DNA of 64,000 nucleotides from Acetobacteraceae bacterium (GTDB lineage: Bacteria > Pseudomonadota > Alphaproteobacteria > Acetobacterales > Acetobacteraceae): the NCBI GenBank assembly GCA_947371015.1, contig CANBNK010000010.1, forward strand, positions 1 to 64,000, read 5' to 3'. Made by a program: the position numbers and the translations under genes. Below the pieces are notes generated by a model. The model saw only the letters and a list, made by a program, of their open reading frames with translations, was not told where the DNA came from and did not search any database. Position 1 is the stretch's first letter. Each line of letters opens with the position of its first letter. This document shows, in pieces, positions 51,886-60,515 of this stretch.

Positions 51886-53174
51886 TGCTGCGGGGTCAGG
51901 CCCATGGGGCAGCCCCGCTCGCCGGTCGGCCGCTGCGCATCCTCTACCTGCACCAGCATTTCTCCACGCCGGCCGGCGCCACCGCCACCCGCAGCCATGC
52001 GCTGGCACTGGCGCTGGCGGCGCGCGGCCATGCGGTGACGCTGGCCTGCGGGCAATATGCCGGGGCCGAAACCGGGCTGTCGCAGCAGTTCCGCTTCGGC
52101 CGGCGGCAGGGTGCGCTCGGCCCGCTGCGCCTGGTGGAATACGCCATCCCCTGCGGCAATGCGCAGCCGCTGGCGGCCCGGGCCGGCGCCTTCCTGCGCT
52201 ATACGGGGCGGGCGGCGGCCCTGGCGCTCGGCCACCAGTGGGACCTCGTCATCGCCAGTTCCACCCCGCTGACCGTGGCGCTTCCGGCGCTGCTAGCCCG
52301 GCGGCTGCGCGGCACGCCCTTCCTGTTCGAGATGCGCGACCCCTGGCCAGAACTGCCGCGCGCCATGGGCGTGGGCACCCCGGCGTTATGGTGGGGCATG
52401 GACCGGCTGGCCGATGCCGCCTGCCGGCATGCCGCCGCCGTGGTGGCGCTCAGTGACGGCATGGCCGCCACCGCCCTGGCCCATGGCGCCGCGCCGGACC
52501 GGGTGGCGGTGGTCCCGAATGGCTGCGACCTGGCCCTGTTCGGCCCGCACATCGCCCCCTGGCGGCCCGACGTGGCGCGGCCCTGGGAAGCGCTGGCGGT
52601 CTATGCCGGCGCGCACGGGGTGGCGAACGGCCTGGACCAGCTGCTGGACGCCGCCGGCGCGCTGCATCGGCTGGGCGAACACCGGGTGCGGCTGCTGCTG
52701 GTCGGCGAGGGTAGCGAAAAGCCCCGCCTGCAGGCCTGCGCCGCCGCCGAGGGCCTGGCCAACCTCAGCTTCCTCGACCCCTTGCCGAAGACGCGGCTGG
52801 CGGCGCTGCTGGCGGGCTGCCAGGTGGCGCTGCATTGCCTGGCACCGCAGCCGGCCTTCGGCGAATACACCGCGCCGAACAAGTTGATGGACGCGCTGGC
52901 CGCCGGCTTGCCGGTGGTGACCAACGTGCCCGGCCACGCCGCCCGGGTGGTGGCGGAAGGCCCTTGCGGCATCGCGGTGGCCCCGAACGACGCCGCCGCG
53001 CTGGCCAGCGCCCTGGCCCAACTGGCGGCGCACTCCACCCGGCGCCAGGCGATGGGCGAGGCCGCCCGCCGCCAGGCTGTGCGCCGCTGGGACCGCCGCC
53101 TGCTGGCGGACCGCTTCTGCGCCGTGGCCGAGGCCGCCGCCACGCAACCCGCCGCGCGATTGGCGTTGGCATGA
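51885..53174 (+). CDS. Glycosyltransferase family 4 protein
   Basis: 429 residues, GT-B fold. ILYLHQHFSTPAGATATRSHALALALAARGHAVTLACG at the start; VAVVPNGCDLALFGP in the middle; FGEYTAPNKLMDALAAGLPVVTNVPGHAARVV carries the donor-binding acid. Retaining transferase for polysaccharide assembly; resembles WbuB-type enzymes. ATG 51885 coupled to the DegT gene. Confidence 0.9.
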   Translation: MLRGQAHGAAPLAGRPLRILYLHQHFSTPAGATATRSHALALALAARGHAVTLACGQYAGAETGLSQQFRFGRRQGALGPLRLVEYAIPCGNAQPLAARAGAFLRYTGRAAALALGHQWDLVIASSTPLTVALPALLARRLRGTPFLFEMRDPWPELPRAMGVGTPALWWGMDRLADAACRHAAAVVALSDGMAATALAHGAAPDRVAVVPNGCDLALFGPHIAPWRPDVARPWEALAVYAGAHGVANGLDQLLDAAGALHRLGEHRVRLLLVGEGSEKPRLQACAAAEGLANLSFLDPLPKTRLAALLAGCQVALHCLAPQPAFGEYTAPNKLMDALAAGLPVVTNVPGHAARVVAEGPCGIAVAPNDAAALASALAQLAAHSTRRQAMGEAARRQAVRRWDRRLLADRFCAVAEAAATQPAARLALA

Positions 53175-53268
53175 CCGTGGCAGCCCCCCGCCGCGCCGCC
53201 GCCGCCGGCCGCGCCCCGGCTGGCACAGCCCGGTCTGGAGCCCCCCTCGCCGCCAACGCCCCGCCCAC

Positions 53269-54459
53269 ATGACCCCGCCCGACGGACTGGCCACCGCCTG
53301 GGTACCCCCGCTGCCGGCCGCGCCCCTGGTCTGCATGCTCTCGGCGGCGCATCCGGCCACGGACCTGCGCGTGGTCGGCAAGGAAGGCGCCGCGTTGGCC
53401 GCCGCCGGCTGGCGGGTGCGGCACCTCTGCCCGGCACAACCCGGCGCCCCCGCCCGGCACCAGGGCGTCGCCATCCAGACCTTTCTGCGCGCGAAAGGCT
53501 GGCGCGGTCGCGTCCTTGGCATTCCGGCTCTGGCCCGGCTGGCCACGGCCAGCGGCGCCGCCGTGCTGCACGCGCATGAACCCGACAGCTGGGTCGCCGC
53601 GTTGCTCGCCGCCCGCCGCAGCGGCGCCCGCGTGGTGCTGGACGTGCACGAACACTACCCCAGCCGCCTCGACCCCTATTTGCCCGCCTGGGCGCGCTCC
53701 GCCGCGCGCACCGCGCTGCGCCTGTTCTGCCGCTGGGCCGCCCGCCGGGCCGACGCCGTCGTGCTGGCCAAGGACGGCCTGGCCGCCGACTTCCCCGCCC
53801 GCCGCCTGGTCCCCGTGCGCAACTACGCCGCGCCCCTGGCCATCGCCCCGCGCCAGCACGGCGCCGGCCCACTCACCCTGCTGCACCTCGGCGCGCTGGG
53901 CCGCAGCCGCGGCTGGCCGCAGATGCTGGACGCCCTGGCCCTGGCCCCGCCCGGCACCCGCCTCCGCCTGATCGGCCGCTTCACCGACGGCTCCGAGCCC
54001 GCCTTCCACGCCCGCGCCGCCACGCTGGGCCTCAGCGAGCGGATCACTTCCACGCCCTGGCTGCCCTACACCGAAGCCATGGCCGAAGCCGCCCGTGCCG
54101 ATATCGGCCTGGTGCTGTTCCAGCCCGGCGAGGCCAACCACACCCTGGCCCTGCCGCATAAGTTGTTCGACTGCATGCTGGCCGGCCTGCCCGTCATCGC
54201 CCCCGCCTTCGCCACCGAGGTCGCCGGCATCATCCGCGCCGCCGGCTGTGGCGAGTTGGTGGAAACCGCCAGCGCCCCGGCCATCGCCGCCGCCATCGCC
54301 CGGCTTACCTCCCCGGCGCGGCGGCAGGCGCAGGGCCAGGCGGGGCGCGCGGCGGCGCTCGGCCCCTTCGGCTGGCCGGCCGAAGCGGAGCGTCTGGTTA
54401 ACCTGTATCGCGCCCTTGCACCCTTGCCGGCTGGAATGGCGGCGACGAGCGGCCTATAG
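53269..54459 (+). CDS. Glycosyltransferase (GT4-like)
   Basis: 396 residues. VCMLSAAHPATDLRVVGKEGAALAAAGWRVRHL N-terminal Rossmann; DVHEHYPSRL in the first domain; TLALPHKLFDCMLAGLPVIAPAFATEVAGIIRAAGCGELV near the C-terminus is typical of GT4 donor sites. 94 bases after the previous GT gene, 9 before the dehydratase. Confidence 0.88.
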   Translation: MTPPDGLATAWVPPLPAAPLVCMLSAAHPATDLRVVGKEGAALAAAGWRVRHLCPAQPGAPARHQGVAIQTFLRAKGWRGRVLGIPALARLATASGAAVLHAHEPDSWVAALLAARRSGARVVLDVHEHYPSRLDPYLPAWARSAARTALRLFCRWAARRADAVVLAKDGLAADFPARRLVPVRNYAAPLAIAPRQHGAGPLTLLHLGALGRSRGWPQMLDALALAPPGTRLRLIGRFTDGSEPAFHARAATLGLSERITSTPWLPYTEAMAEAARADIGLVLFQPGEANHTLALPHKLFDCMLAGLPVIAPAFATEVAGIIRAAGCGELVETASAPAIAAAIARLTSPARRQAQGQAGRAAALGPFGWPAEAERLVNLYRALAPLPAGMAATSGL

Positions 54460-54468
54460 CGTCAGGCC

Positions 54469-56424
54469 ATGGCCCTGCGCGCCCCGTACCGAATTCTGCT
54501 GAACCTGCTGATGGACAGCCTGCTGGCCGGCGCCTCAGTGCCGCTGGCGGTGCTGCTGGCCGCCCCCGACCAATGGCCCCAGGACTGGGTCTGGTGGCTC
54601 GGCGCGCTGCCGGGTGCGGCGCTGGCGCTGCTCGCCGCCGGCCTGCCGCTCCGCCTCTCCCAGCAATACCTGCGCTTTGCCGGCCTGCCGGACCTGATGG
54701 CCATCGGCGGCGCGGCGCTGGGCGCCGCCATCCTGTTCAGCGCCAGCTTGCATGTGGTCCACGCCTGGGTCTCGCCCAACCCGGCCTTCCCCGCCATCCA
54801 CGCCCTGACCCTCGCCGCCCTGCTCGGCGCGCTCCGCGTCCTCGGCCGGCTGCGCCACGCCCGCCGCGGCCCGGAAGCCGAGGTGCCGCAGCAATCCGTG
54901 CTGCTGGTGGGCGCCGGCGATGGCGCCGACCTCTTTATTCGTGCCCTCTCCGGCGAACGCTCGCCGGGCTATCGCGTCCAGGGCATCCTCTCGCTGCGCT
55001 CCCGCCAGGCCGGCCGCCGCATCCATGGCCACCCCATCCTCGGCACCGTGGATGACTGCGGCCCGGTGCTGGAACGGCTGCGCGCCGAGCAGCGCCTGCC
55101 CGCGCTGATCGTCGTCGCCACCGCGCATGTCCAGGGGCTGGCGCTGGAACGCCTGCTGGACGCCGCCGACCGCGAGGGCATCCCGGTCCGCCGCCTGCCC
55201 AAGCTCACCACGCTGGACCTACCGCGCCGACGCGCCACCGACCGGCTGGACGACGAGGACAAACCGCAGATCGAACTGCGCCCCGTGGTCATCGAGGAAC
55301 TGCTGGACCGCCCGCAGGTGCCGCTGGACCGCGAGGGGATGGCCCGGCTGATCCAGGGCCGCCGCGTGCTGGTGACCGGCGCCGGCGGCACCATCGGCGG
55401 CGAGCTGGCGCGGCAGGTGGCGGCACTTGGCCCGGCGCAGCTGACCCTGCTCGACCATGGCGAATACGCGCTCTACGAAATCGACCTGGAACTGCGCGAA
55501 CGCCATGGCGACGTCCCGCGCCGCGCCGTGCTGGCCGATGTCCGCGACGAAGCCCGCATCCGCCAACTGTTCCACGAACTCCGCCCCGAACTGGTGTTCC
55601 ACGCCGCCGCGCTGAAGCACGTGCCGATGGTGGAAAACGACCCGCTGGAGGGCTTGCAGACCAACGCCGCCGGCACGCGCATCGTGGCCGATGCCGCCGC
55701 CAGCGTCGGCTGCCTGGCCATGGTGTTCATCAGCACGGACAAGGCGGTGAACCCCACCAGCGTCATGGGCGCCAGCAAGCGCCTGGCCGAAATGTACTGC
55801 CAGTCGCTGGACCGCGTGGCGCGCACCACCGGCAGCGGCATGCGCTGCGTCACCGTCCGCTTCGGCAACGTGCTGGGCAGTACCGGCTCCGTGGTGCCAC
55901 TGTTCCGTCGCCAGCTGGAACGCGGCGGGCCGCTGACCGTGACCCACCCGGACATGCGCCGCTACTTCATGACCGTGCGCGAAGCCGTCGGCCTGGTGCT
56001 GCAAGCCAGCGTCGTCGGCACCACCGACGCCGCCGACCAGCCGCCCGAACTCGCCAATGGCGGCATCTTCGTGCTGGACATGGGCAACCCGGTGAAGATC
56101 GTCGATCTCGCCCGCCGCATGATCCGCCTGGCCGGCCTGCGCCCGGACGAGGACGTGGAAATCCGCTTCACCGGCCTGCGCCCCGGCGAAAAATTGTTCG
56201 AAGAACTGTTCCACGGCCAGGAACCGCCCAACCCGACCAAGTTCGAAGGCCTGCTGGTGGCAACACCCCGCACCGTCGACGCCGCGCTGGTCGGCCGCGC
56301 GATCGACGAAGTGGCCGCCGCCAGCCGCAGCGGCAACCTCCGCGCGGCGCTGGCGCAACTGGCCCGGCTGGTGCCGGAGTTCGACCACAACGTGGACGCG
56401 GTGGTGGGGAAGACGGCACCTTAG
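54469..56424 (+). CDS. Membrane nucleoside-diphosphate-sugar 4,6-dehydratase (CapD/WbpM/FlaA1 family)
   Basis: 651 residues: N-terminal membrane helices, a first Rossmann-like domain (VLLVGAGDGADLFIRAL) and a C-terminal SDR domain with VTGAGGTIGGELARQV (~300). STDKAVNPTSVMGASKRLAEMYCQ shows the Met-x-x-x-Lys variant of the YxxxK motif, as in WbpM. Converts UDP-GlcNAc-type donors to 4-keto-6-deoxy sugars, which a DegT enzyme could aminate. A GC-rich hairpin repeat follows. Confidence 0.94.
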   Translation: MALRAPYRILLNLLMDSLLAGASVPLAVLLAAPDQWPQDWVWWLGALPGAALALLAAGLPLRLSQQYLRFAGLPDLMAIGGAALGAAILFSASLHVVHAWVSPNPAFPAIHALTLAALLGALRVLGRLRHARRGPEAEVPQQSVLLVGAGDGADLFIRALSGERSPGYRVQGILSLRSRQAGRRIHGHPILGTVDDCGPVLERLRAEQRLPALIVVATAHVQGLALERLLDAADREGIPVRRLPKLTTLDLPRRRATDRLDDEDKPQIELRPVVIEELLDRPQVPLDREGMARLIQGRRVLVTGAGGTIGGELARQVAALGPAQLTLLDHGEYALYEIDLELRERHGDVPRRAVLADVRDEARIRQLFHELRPELVFHAAALKHVPMVENDPLEGLQTNAAGTRIVADAAASVGCLAMVFISTDKAVNPTSVMGASKRLAEMYCQSLDRVARTTGSGMRCVTVRFGNVLGSTGSVVPLFRRQLERGGPLTVTHPDMRRYFMTVREAVGLVLQASVVGTTDAADQPPELANGGIFVLDMGNPVKIVDLARRMIRLAGLRPDEDVEIRFTGLRPGEKLFEELFHGQEPPNPTKFEGLLVATPRTVDAALVGRAIDEVAAASRSGNLRAALAQLARLVPEFDHNVDAVVGKTAP

Positions 56425-56452
56425 CTTGTGCGCCGCCCCAAGGGATGAAGCA

Positions 56453-56498
56453 CGGGGGCACCGCCCCCGAACCCCCGCCGGGGACGTGCTGTCCCCGG
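56453..56498 (+). repeat. Dispersed two-hairpin GC-rich element, copy 2
   Basis: CGGGGGC/GCCCCCG stem (56453-56459, 56463-56469), linker AACCCCCG, then CCGGGGAC/GTCCCCGG stem (56478-56485, 56491-56498). Same layout as copy 3, in the opposite orientation, beyond the transposase-like gene. Confidence 0.75.
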
Positions 56499-56579
56499 AC
56501 CCCGGCGTGAGCGACAATCCTTGCAAGCAGGAATATGTTCCTGTTATGTTCGCGCCCCTTTGCCGCCGAGGGCCGCCGC

Positions 56580-57167
56580 ATGTATCCCCGCCGCTACTGC
56601 ACCCCGCGCCCCTGGCAGCCCCTCGGCACCGAGGAACTCAACGCCCTCATCCCCTACGTCACCCATCGCGGTTCCGGCCGCCCGATCTTCGATATCCGCG
56701 CCCGGCTGGACGCGATCTTCTGGCTGGTCACCTCGCCCCACCCCTGGCGCTGCCTGCCCGCCGAGATGGGTCCGGCTGACACCGCCAGCCGCCAATTCCG
56801 TCGCTGGGCCCATGCCGGCGTCTGGACCCGTCTGCTGAAGGCCATTGCCCAGCCGGACTGCCCGCCTGCTTTGGCCCGCCTGGAGCACTGGATCTGCCGC
56901 GCCTATCGCCGCGCGCTCCGCATCCTGAAGCTGGCCGGCATCGTCCTGGCCCGGCGTCTCGGCCTGTGTTCAGCGGTCAACGCCCCGTTCGAACTGCTGC
57001 CCGACCCGGATTTGTCCAAAAAGCTGCTTCCTGTGATCCAGCGGCTGATCGCGAAGGCCCTCACCGCCGGCGGATTGCCCGACAAGCGCATGCTGCAGAC
57101 CTGCAAGAGCTTCCATTGGCTGGTGGGCGGTCGAAAGCGCCTCTCCAAATGGCTGGCCCCGCCGTGA
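56580..57167 (+). CDS. Orphan protein with an IS-type transposase N-terminal domain
   Basis: 195 residues. The first ~85 (ELNALIPYVTHRGSGRPIFDIRARLDAIFWLVTSPHPWRCLP...QFRRWAHAGVWTRLL) resemble the helix-turn-helix domain at the start of IS5-type transposases (DUF4096 type). The rest has no DDE catalytic domain; it is helical, basic and ends GGRKRLSKWLAPP. Either a truncated IS or a domesticated DNA-binding protein. ATG 56580 is chosen. It lies inside the polysaccharide run, bracketed by inverted copies of the two-hairpin repeat. Confidence 0.65.
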   Translation: MYPRRYCTPRPWQPLGTEELNALIPYVTHRGSGRPIFDIRARLDAIFWLVTSPHPWRCLPAEMGPADTASRQFRRWAHAGVWTRLLKAIAQPDCPPALARLEHWICRAYRRALRILKLAGIVLARRLGLCSAVNAPFELLPDPDLSKKLLPVIQRLIAKALTAGGLPDKRMLQTCKSFHWLVGGRKRLSKWLAPP

Positions 57168-57286
57168 CGGCCGCCGCCGCCCCTGCCATCCCGCGGAACG
57201 CGTCCTCGCCGGGCTTGTCCCTGCGATCCACGCCTCACCACCCGCGCGCCCTCGCCACTTCGGTGCCCCCCAAGACTCACGCCGGT

Positions 57287-57330
57287 CCAGGGGGCGCCTG
57301 CCCCCTGGCGGGGTTCGGGGCAGCGCCCCG
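57287..57330 (-). repeat. Dispersed two-hairpin GC-rich element, copy 3
   Basis: Stems CCAGGGGGC/GCCCCCTGG (57287-57295, 57300-57308) and CGGGGC/GCCCCG (57316-57321, 57325-57330); arm sequences differ from copy 2 but pairing is kept. Located in the 57168-57453 gap. Confidence 0.75.
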
Positions 57331-57338
57331 AGCTTTTT
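57316..57338 (+). terminator. Rho-independent terminator
   Basis: The second stem of the repeat, CGGGGC-AGC-GCCCCG, is followed by AGC and five T (57334-57338), a standard intrinsic terminator for plus-strand transcripts from the transposase-like gene. Confidence 0.55.
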
Positions 57339-57453
57339 CCCCTTGGGCAGCACACCTGCCACCCCTCCCGCATTGCAGCATTGAAACCAGCGGTGACTTC
57401 CGCCGGCGCGCCCGCGGGCGTAAGCCGTTCGGGCCAAAAGCCGTGAGCCCAGC

Positions 57454-58617
57454 ATGACCGTCACTGCCGCCGAAAAGCCCATCGCCTTCTTCGACATGAA
57501 GGCCCAGCAGGCGCTGATCCGCGCCGATATCGACCGGCGCATTGCCGCGGTGCTGGACTCTGGCCGCTTCGTCGTCGGGCCTGAGGTGATCGAGCTGGAG
57601 GAAAAGCTGGCCGCCTATACCGGCGCCGCCCACGCCATTGGGGTTTCCTCGGGCACGGATGCGTTGCAGATCGCCATGATGGCCGAGGATATCGGCCCCG
57701 GCGACGCGGTCTTCCTGCCGGCCTTCACCTATACCGCCACGGCAGAGGTGCCGCTGGTGCTCGGCGCCACCCCGGTCTTCGTGGATGTCGAGGAGAGCAC
57801 CTTCAACATCGACCTGGCCGACCTCCGGCGCCGCGTCGCCCTCATCAAGGCCGAGGGCAAGCTGCGCCCCCGCGCCGTGGTGGGCGTGGACCTCTATGGC
57901 CGCGCGGCGGATTGGCCCGGCATCCTGAAGCTCTGTGCCGAGGAAGGCATGTTCGCGCTGGATGATGCCGCCCAGGCTTTTGGGGGTGCGCTGGGCAACA
58001 AGCGGCTCGGTGCCTGGGCGCATGCCACGGCGTGCAGCTTCTACCCGACCAAGACGCTGGGCTGCTATGGCGATGGCGGCGCCATCCTGACCGACGACGC
58101 CGAGAAGGCGGAGCTCTACCGCAGCCTGCGCCAGCACGGCGAGGGCAAGTCCCGCTATGAGGTGCTGCGCACCGGTATGAACGGCAGGCTGGACACGCTC
58201 CAGGCCGCGGTGCTGCTGGCCAAGCTGCCGCTGCTGGAGGACGAACTCGCCGCCCGCGACCGCGTCGCCACCCAGTACGCCGCGCGCCTCGGCGGCGCGG
58301 TGAAGACGCCGGCGACCCTGCCGGATGGCGTCCATGCCTGGGGCATCTACTCGATTTTGCTGGAAAGTGAGGTCGCCCGCACCCGGGTCCAGGCCGCCAT
58401 GCAAGCGCGTGGCGTGCCCAGCGCGATCTACTACCCCCGCCCGCTGCACCATCAGCCGGCCTATGCGCCGAAGCACGCGGGCAGCCTGGCCGGTGGCCCG
58501 CCGCCGCTGCCGGTCAGCGAGGACCTGTGCACCCGCATCCTCTGCCTACCGATGCACCCCTACCTGGATGCCGCCCAGGTGGACCGCGTCGCCGACGCCG
58601 TGCTGGCCGGGTTGTAA
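57454..58617 (+). CDS. DegT/DnrJ/EryC1 family aminotransferase (WbpE-like)
   Basis: 387 residues. PLP Lys 200 in CSFYPTKTLGCYGDGG; ALDDAAQAFGG (Asp 170/171); IGVSSGTDALQIAM. Closest in pattern to WbpE/ArnB-type enzymes that aminate UDP-3-keto or 4-keto sugars. Second DegT gene of the region, separated from the rest by the transposase-like gene and terminator, so probably its own unit. Confidence 0.93.
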   Translation: MTVTAAEKPIAFFDMKAQQALIRADIDRRIAAVLDSGRFVVGPEVIELEEKLAAYTGAAHAIGVSSGTDALQIAMMAEDIGPGDAVFLPAFTYTATAEVPLVLGATPVFVDVEESTFNIDLADLRRRVALIKAEGKLRPRAVVGVDLYGRAADWPGILKLCAEEGMFALDDAAQAFGGALGNKRLGAWAHATACSFYPTKTLGCYGDGGAILTDDAEKAELYRSLRQHGEGKSRYEVLRTGMNGRLDTLQAAVLLAKLPLLEDELAARDRVATQYAARLGGAVKTPATLPDGVHAWGIYSILLESEVARTRVQAAMQARGVPSAIYYPRPLHHQPAYAPKHAGSLAGGPPPLPVSEDLCTRILCLPMHPYLDAAQVDRVADAVLAGL

Positions 58618-58709
58618 TCGGTGCCCGGAACCTCGCCCGGGCAACGAAGAAGATTGAACCCAACCCCATTGTCAGGCTTCCATGGCGAAGATGACAGAGG
58701 GGTGACGCC

Positions 58710-59429
58710 ATGCAGCGCCGCAGCCTGTTGGCCTCGGCCGGTGCCGCGGCCTTTGCAACACCTCGCCGCCTCCGCGCCGCCGAGCCGGTGGACGTCGTGC
58801 TGGTCCTCGCGGTCGATGTCTCCCGCTCGATCGACCCCGACGAGGCCCGGCTGCAACGGGAGGGGTATCGCAGCGGGGTCAGCGACGCCAAGGTGGTCGA
58901 AGCCATCCGTGGCGGCATGACCGGCGCCATCGCCCTGGCCTATGTGGAATGGGCCGGCGCCGAGTATCAGCGCACAGTCCTGCCCTGGACCCGCATCGCC
59001 AGCCAGGCCGACGCCACCGGCTGGGCCGACCGCCTAGCCGAAGCCCCCCGCGCCTCGCTGTCCTGGACGTCCATCAGTGGCGCGCTGAAATATTCCCACC
59101 AGGTGATGAATGAAGCCCCGTTCGAGGGCACTCGCCGCGTCATCGATGTCTCCGGCGACGGCGTGAACAACTCCGGCACCTCGGTCGAGGAAGCGCGCGA
59201 CCGGGTGGTGGCGGATGGCATCGTCATCAACGGCCTGCCCATCATCAACGACCGCCCGACCTTCGGCCGCATGCCGCCGGTGCCGCTGGACGAGTACTTC
59301 CAACAGAACGTCATCGGCGGGTCAGGCGCCTTCATGATCGTGGCCGAGAATTTCGAGAGTTTCGGCAACGCGGTGAAGCGCAAGCTGATCCGCGAAATCG
59401 CCGGCCTGCCCGGGCCGGTCTACGGCTGA
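58710..59429 (+). CDS. DUF1194 (VWA-like) exported protein
   Basis: 239 residues. Signal peptide (RRSLLASAGAAAFATPRRLRA), then VVLVLAVDVSRSIDPDEARLQREGYRSG with a MIDAS-like DxSxS, VEWAGAEYQRTVLPW, and RRVIDVSGDGVNNSG. DUF1194 family, a VWA-fold secreted protein of unknown function. GAGGGG about 8 bases before ATG 58710. Confidence 0.88.
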   Translation: MQRRSLLASAGAAAFATPRRLRAAEPVDVVLVLAVDVSRSIDPDEARLQREGYRSGVSDAKVVEAIRGGMTGAIALAYVEWAGAEYQRTVLPWTRIASQADATGWADRLAEAPRASLSWTSISGALKYSHQVMNEAPFEGTRRVIDVSGDGVNNSGTSVEEARDRVVADGIVINGLPIINDRPTFGRMPPVPLDEYFQQNVIGGSGAFMIVAENFESFGNAVKRKLIREIAGLPGPVYG

Positions 59430-59442
59430 CGATCGCCCACCC

Positions 59443-59477
59443 TGGCGCCGGCCGCGTTCCCGAAGGGGCCGGCGCCA
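59443..59477 (+). terminator. GC-rich stem-loop after the DUF1194 gene
   Basis: Perfect 11-bp arms TGGCGCCGGCC/GGCCGGCGCCA with a 13-nt loop, 14 bases after the stop. No T-run, so weak as an intrinsic terminator. Confidence 0.4.
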
Positions 59478-59635
59478 CGAAACAGGGTGATCATCCGGCG
59501 CCGCGCGCCCGACCGCCGCGTGTCCGCCAGTGTCATAGCGCAGGGCAGAACGCGTGGAGCTGCGGACCGATCAGCAGGCCAGCCCATGGTGACTGGGCGC
59601 CTGTGCAGGCCGCATGGTCCGGCAGGCTGCGACCC

Positions 59636-60058
59636 CTACCGCTTGACCTCCTCGATACTCAGCCCGAACGCGGCGACGCCCTCGGCCAGGAGGTCGCCGA
59701 CCATCTCCATCCGCACCAGGTAGGTGCCGGCGTCGCGGCCGATGTTGCGCTCCGCCGCCAGGCGCAGCGCCTCACCCCATTCTTCAGGGCCGTAGTCGCC
59801 GCGGCCGGTCCAGGCCAGGGCGATCAACGCCGCCTGCTCGTCCTCGTTCAGCTCGTCGATGAAGGCGACCAGGTTTTCCTCGGTCATGTCGTCGCCGCTG
59901 TCCTGCAGCAACGCCGCATCGCTGTCGGCGTCCTCGTCAGCCTGCTCGGGGTCGGCTTCCTCGGTGCCTTGCAGCGCCCGGGCATGGTCCACGACGGTCG
60001 CCACTGTCTCCAGGCTGATGCCCAGGTCCACATCGTCGTCATCAGGTTGCTTGGCCAT
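59636..60058 (-). CDS. DUF3775 family protein
   Basis: 140 residues, very acidic at the N-terminus (MAKQPDDDDVDLG). ISLETVATVVDHARALQ and ENLVAFIDELNEDEQAALIALAWTGRGDY match DUF3775. Function unknown. ATG 60058 with GGGAGTGGG upstream. The 60059-60515 gap upstream holds long-range inverted repeats (60258-60267 with 60299-60308; 60314-60320 with 60339-60345) and no convincing gene. Confidence 0.85.
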   Translation of the reverse strand: MAKQPDDDDVDLGISLETVATVVDHARALQGTEEADPEQADEDADSDAALLQDSGDDMTEENLVAFIDELNEDEQAALIALAWTGRGDYGPEEWGEALRLAAERNIGRDAGTYLVRMEMVGDLLAEGVAAFGLSIEEVKR

Positions 60059-60515
60059 CGGTCCCACTCCCGTACGCACGCTGGCTGGCTGCCCGCCGCC
60101 TCGCGCATACGCGGTGGCGCCGCGCTCGGTTCCCCAGCTCTGACCCTGTGCAGGGCGCGGGAACAACAAAGCCCCGGGTTGCGTTGCAACACTCCGAGAG
60201 ATGCGCGACCCGCGCGAGGACCTGCCGCATGTGAGCCATCCGGCGCCCACGCGCTGCGCCCGGCCAGATTCCAGCCCCGACCGCGTGCGCGCTGGTCGCT
60301 GGCCGGGCGGCTCGGCCCCGGTAACTGGCGCGAACCGTCGGGGCCAGCGAGCGCGCGCCGCATCCGGTTCCGGGCGGCACTTGCCCTGGCGGCCGCCGGT
60401 TGCACCGGTGCGCCAGGGGCCATGCCGCAGCCGGCGCTGCATCGCCGACCCTGCTTTTGCTTGGCACCGGCCGCCATGACGCGCCAGGATGCCGGCAACG
60501 AAACGGGAGGCGACG

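Noticed and set aside
60201-60479. ORFs in the gap before the last Bug gene
   Set aside because: Arg/Pro-rich translations in GC-rich DNA with long-range inverted repeats; no ribosome-binding site or family match.
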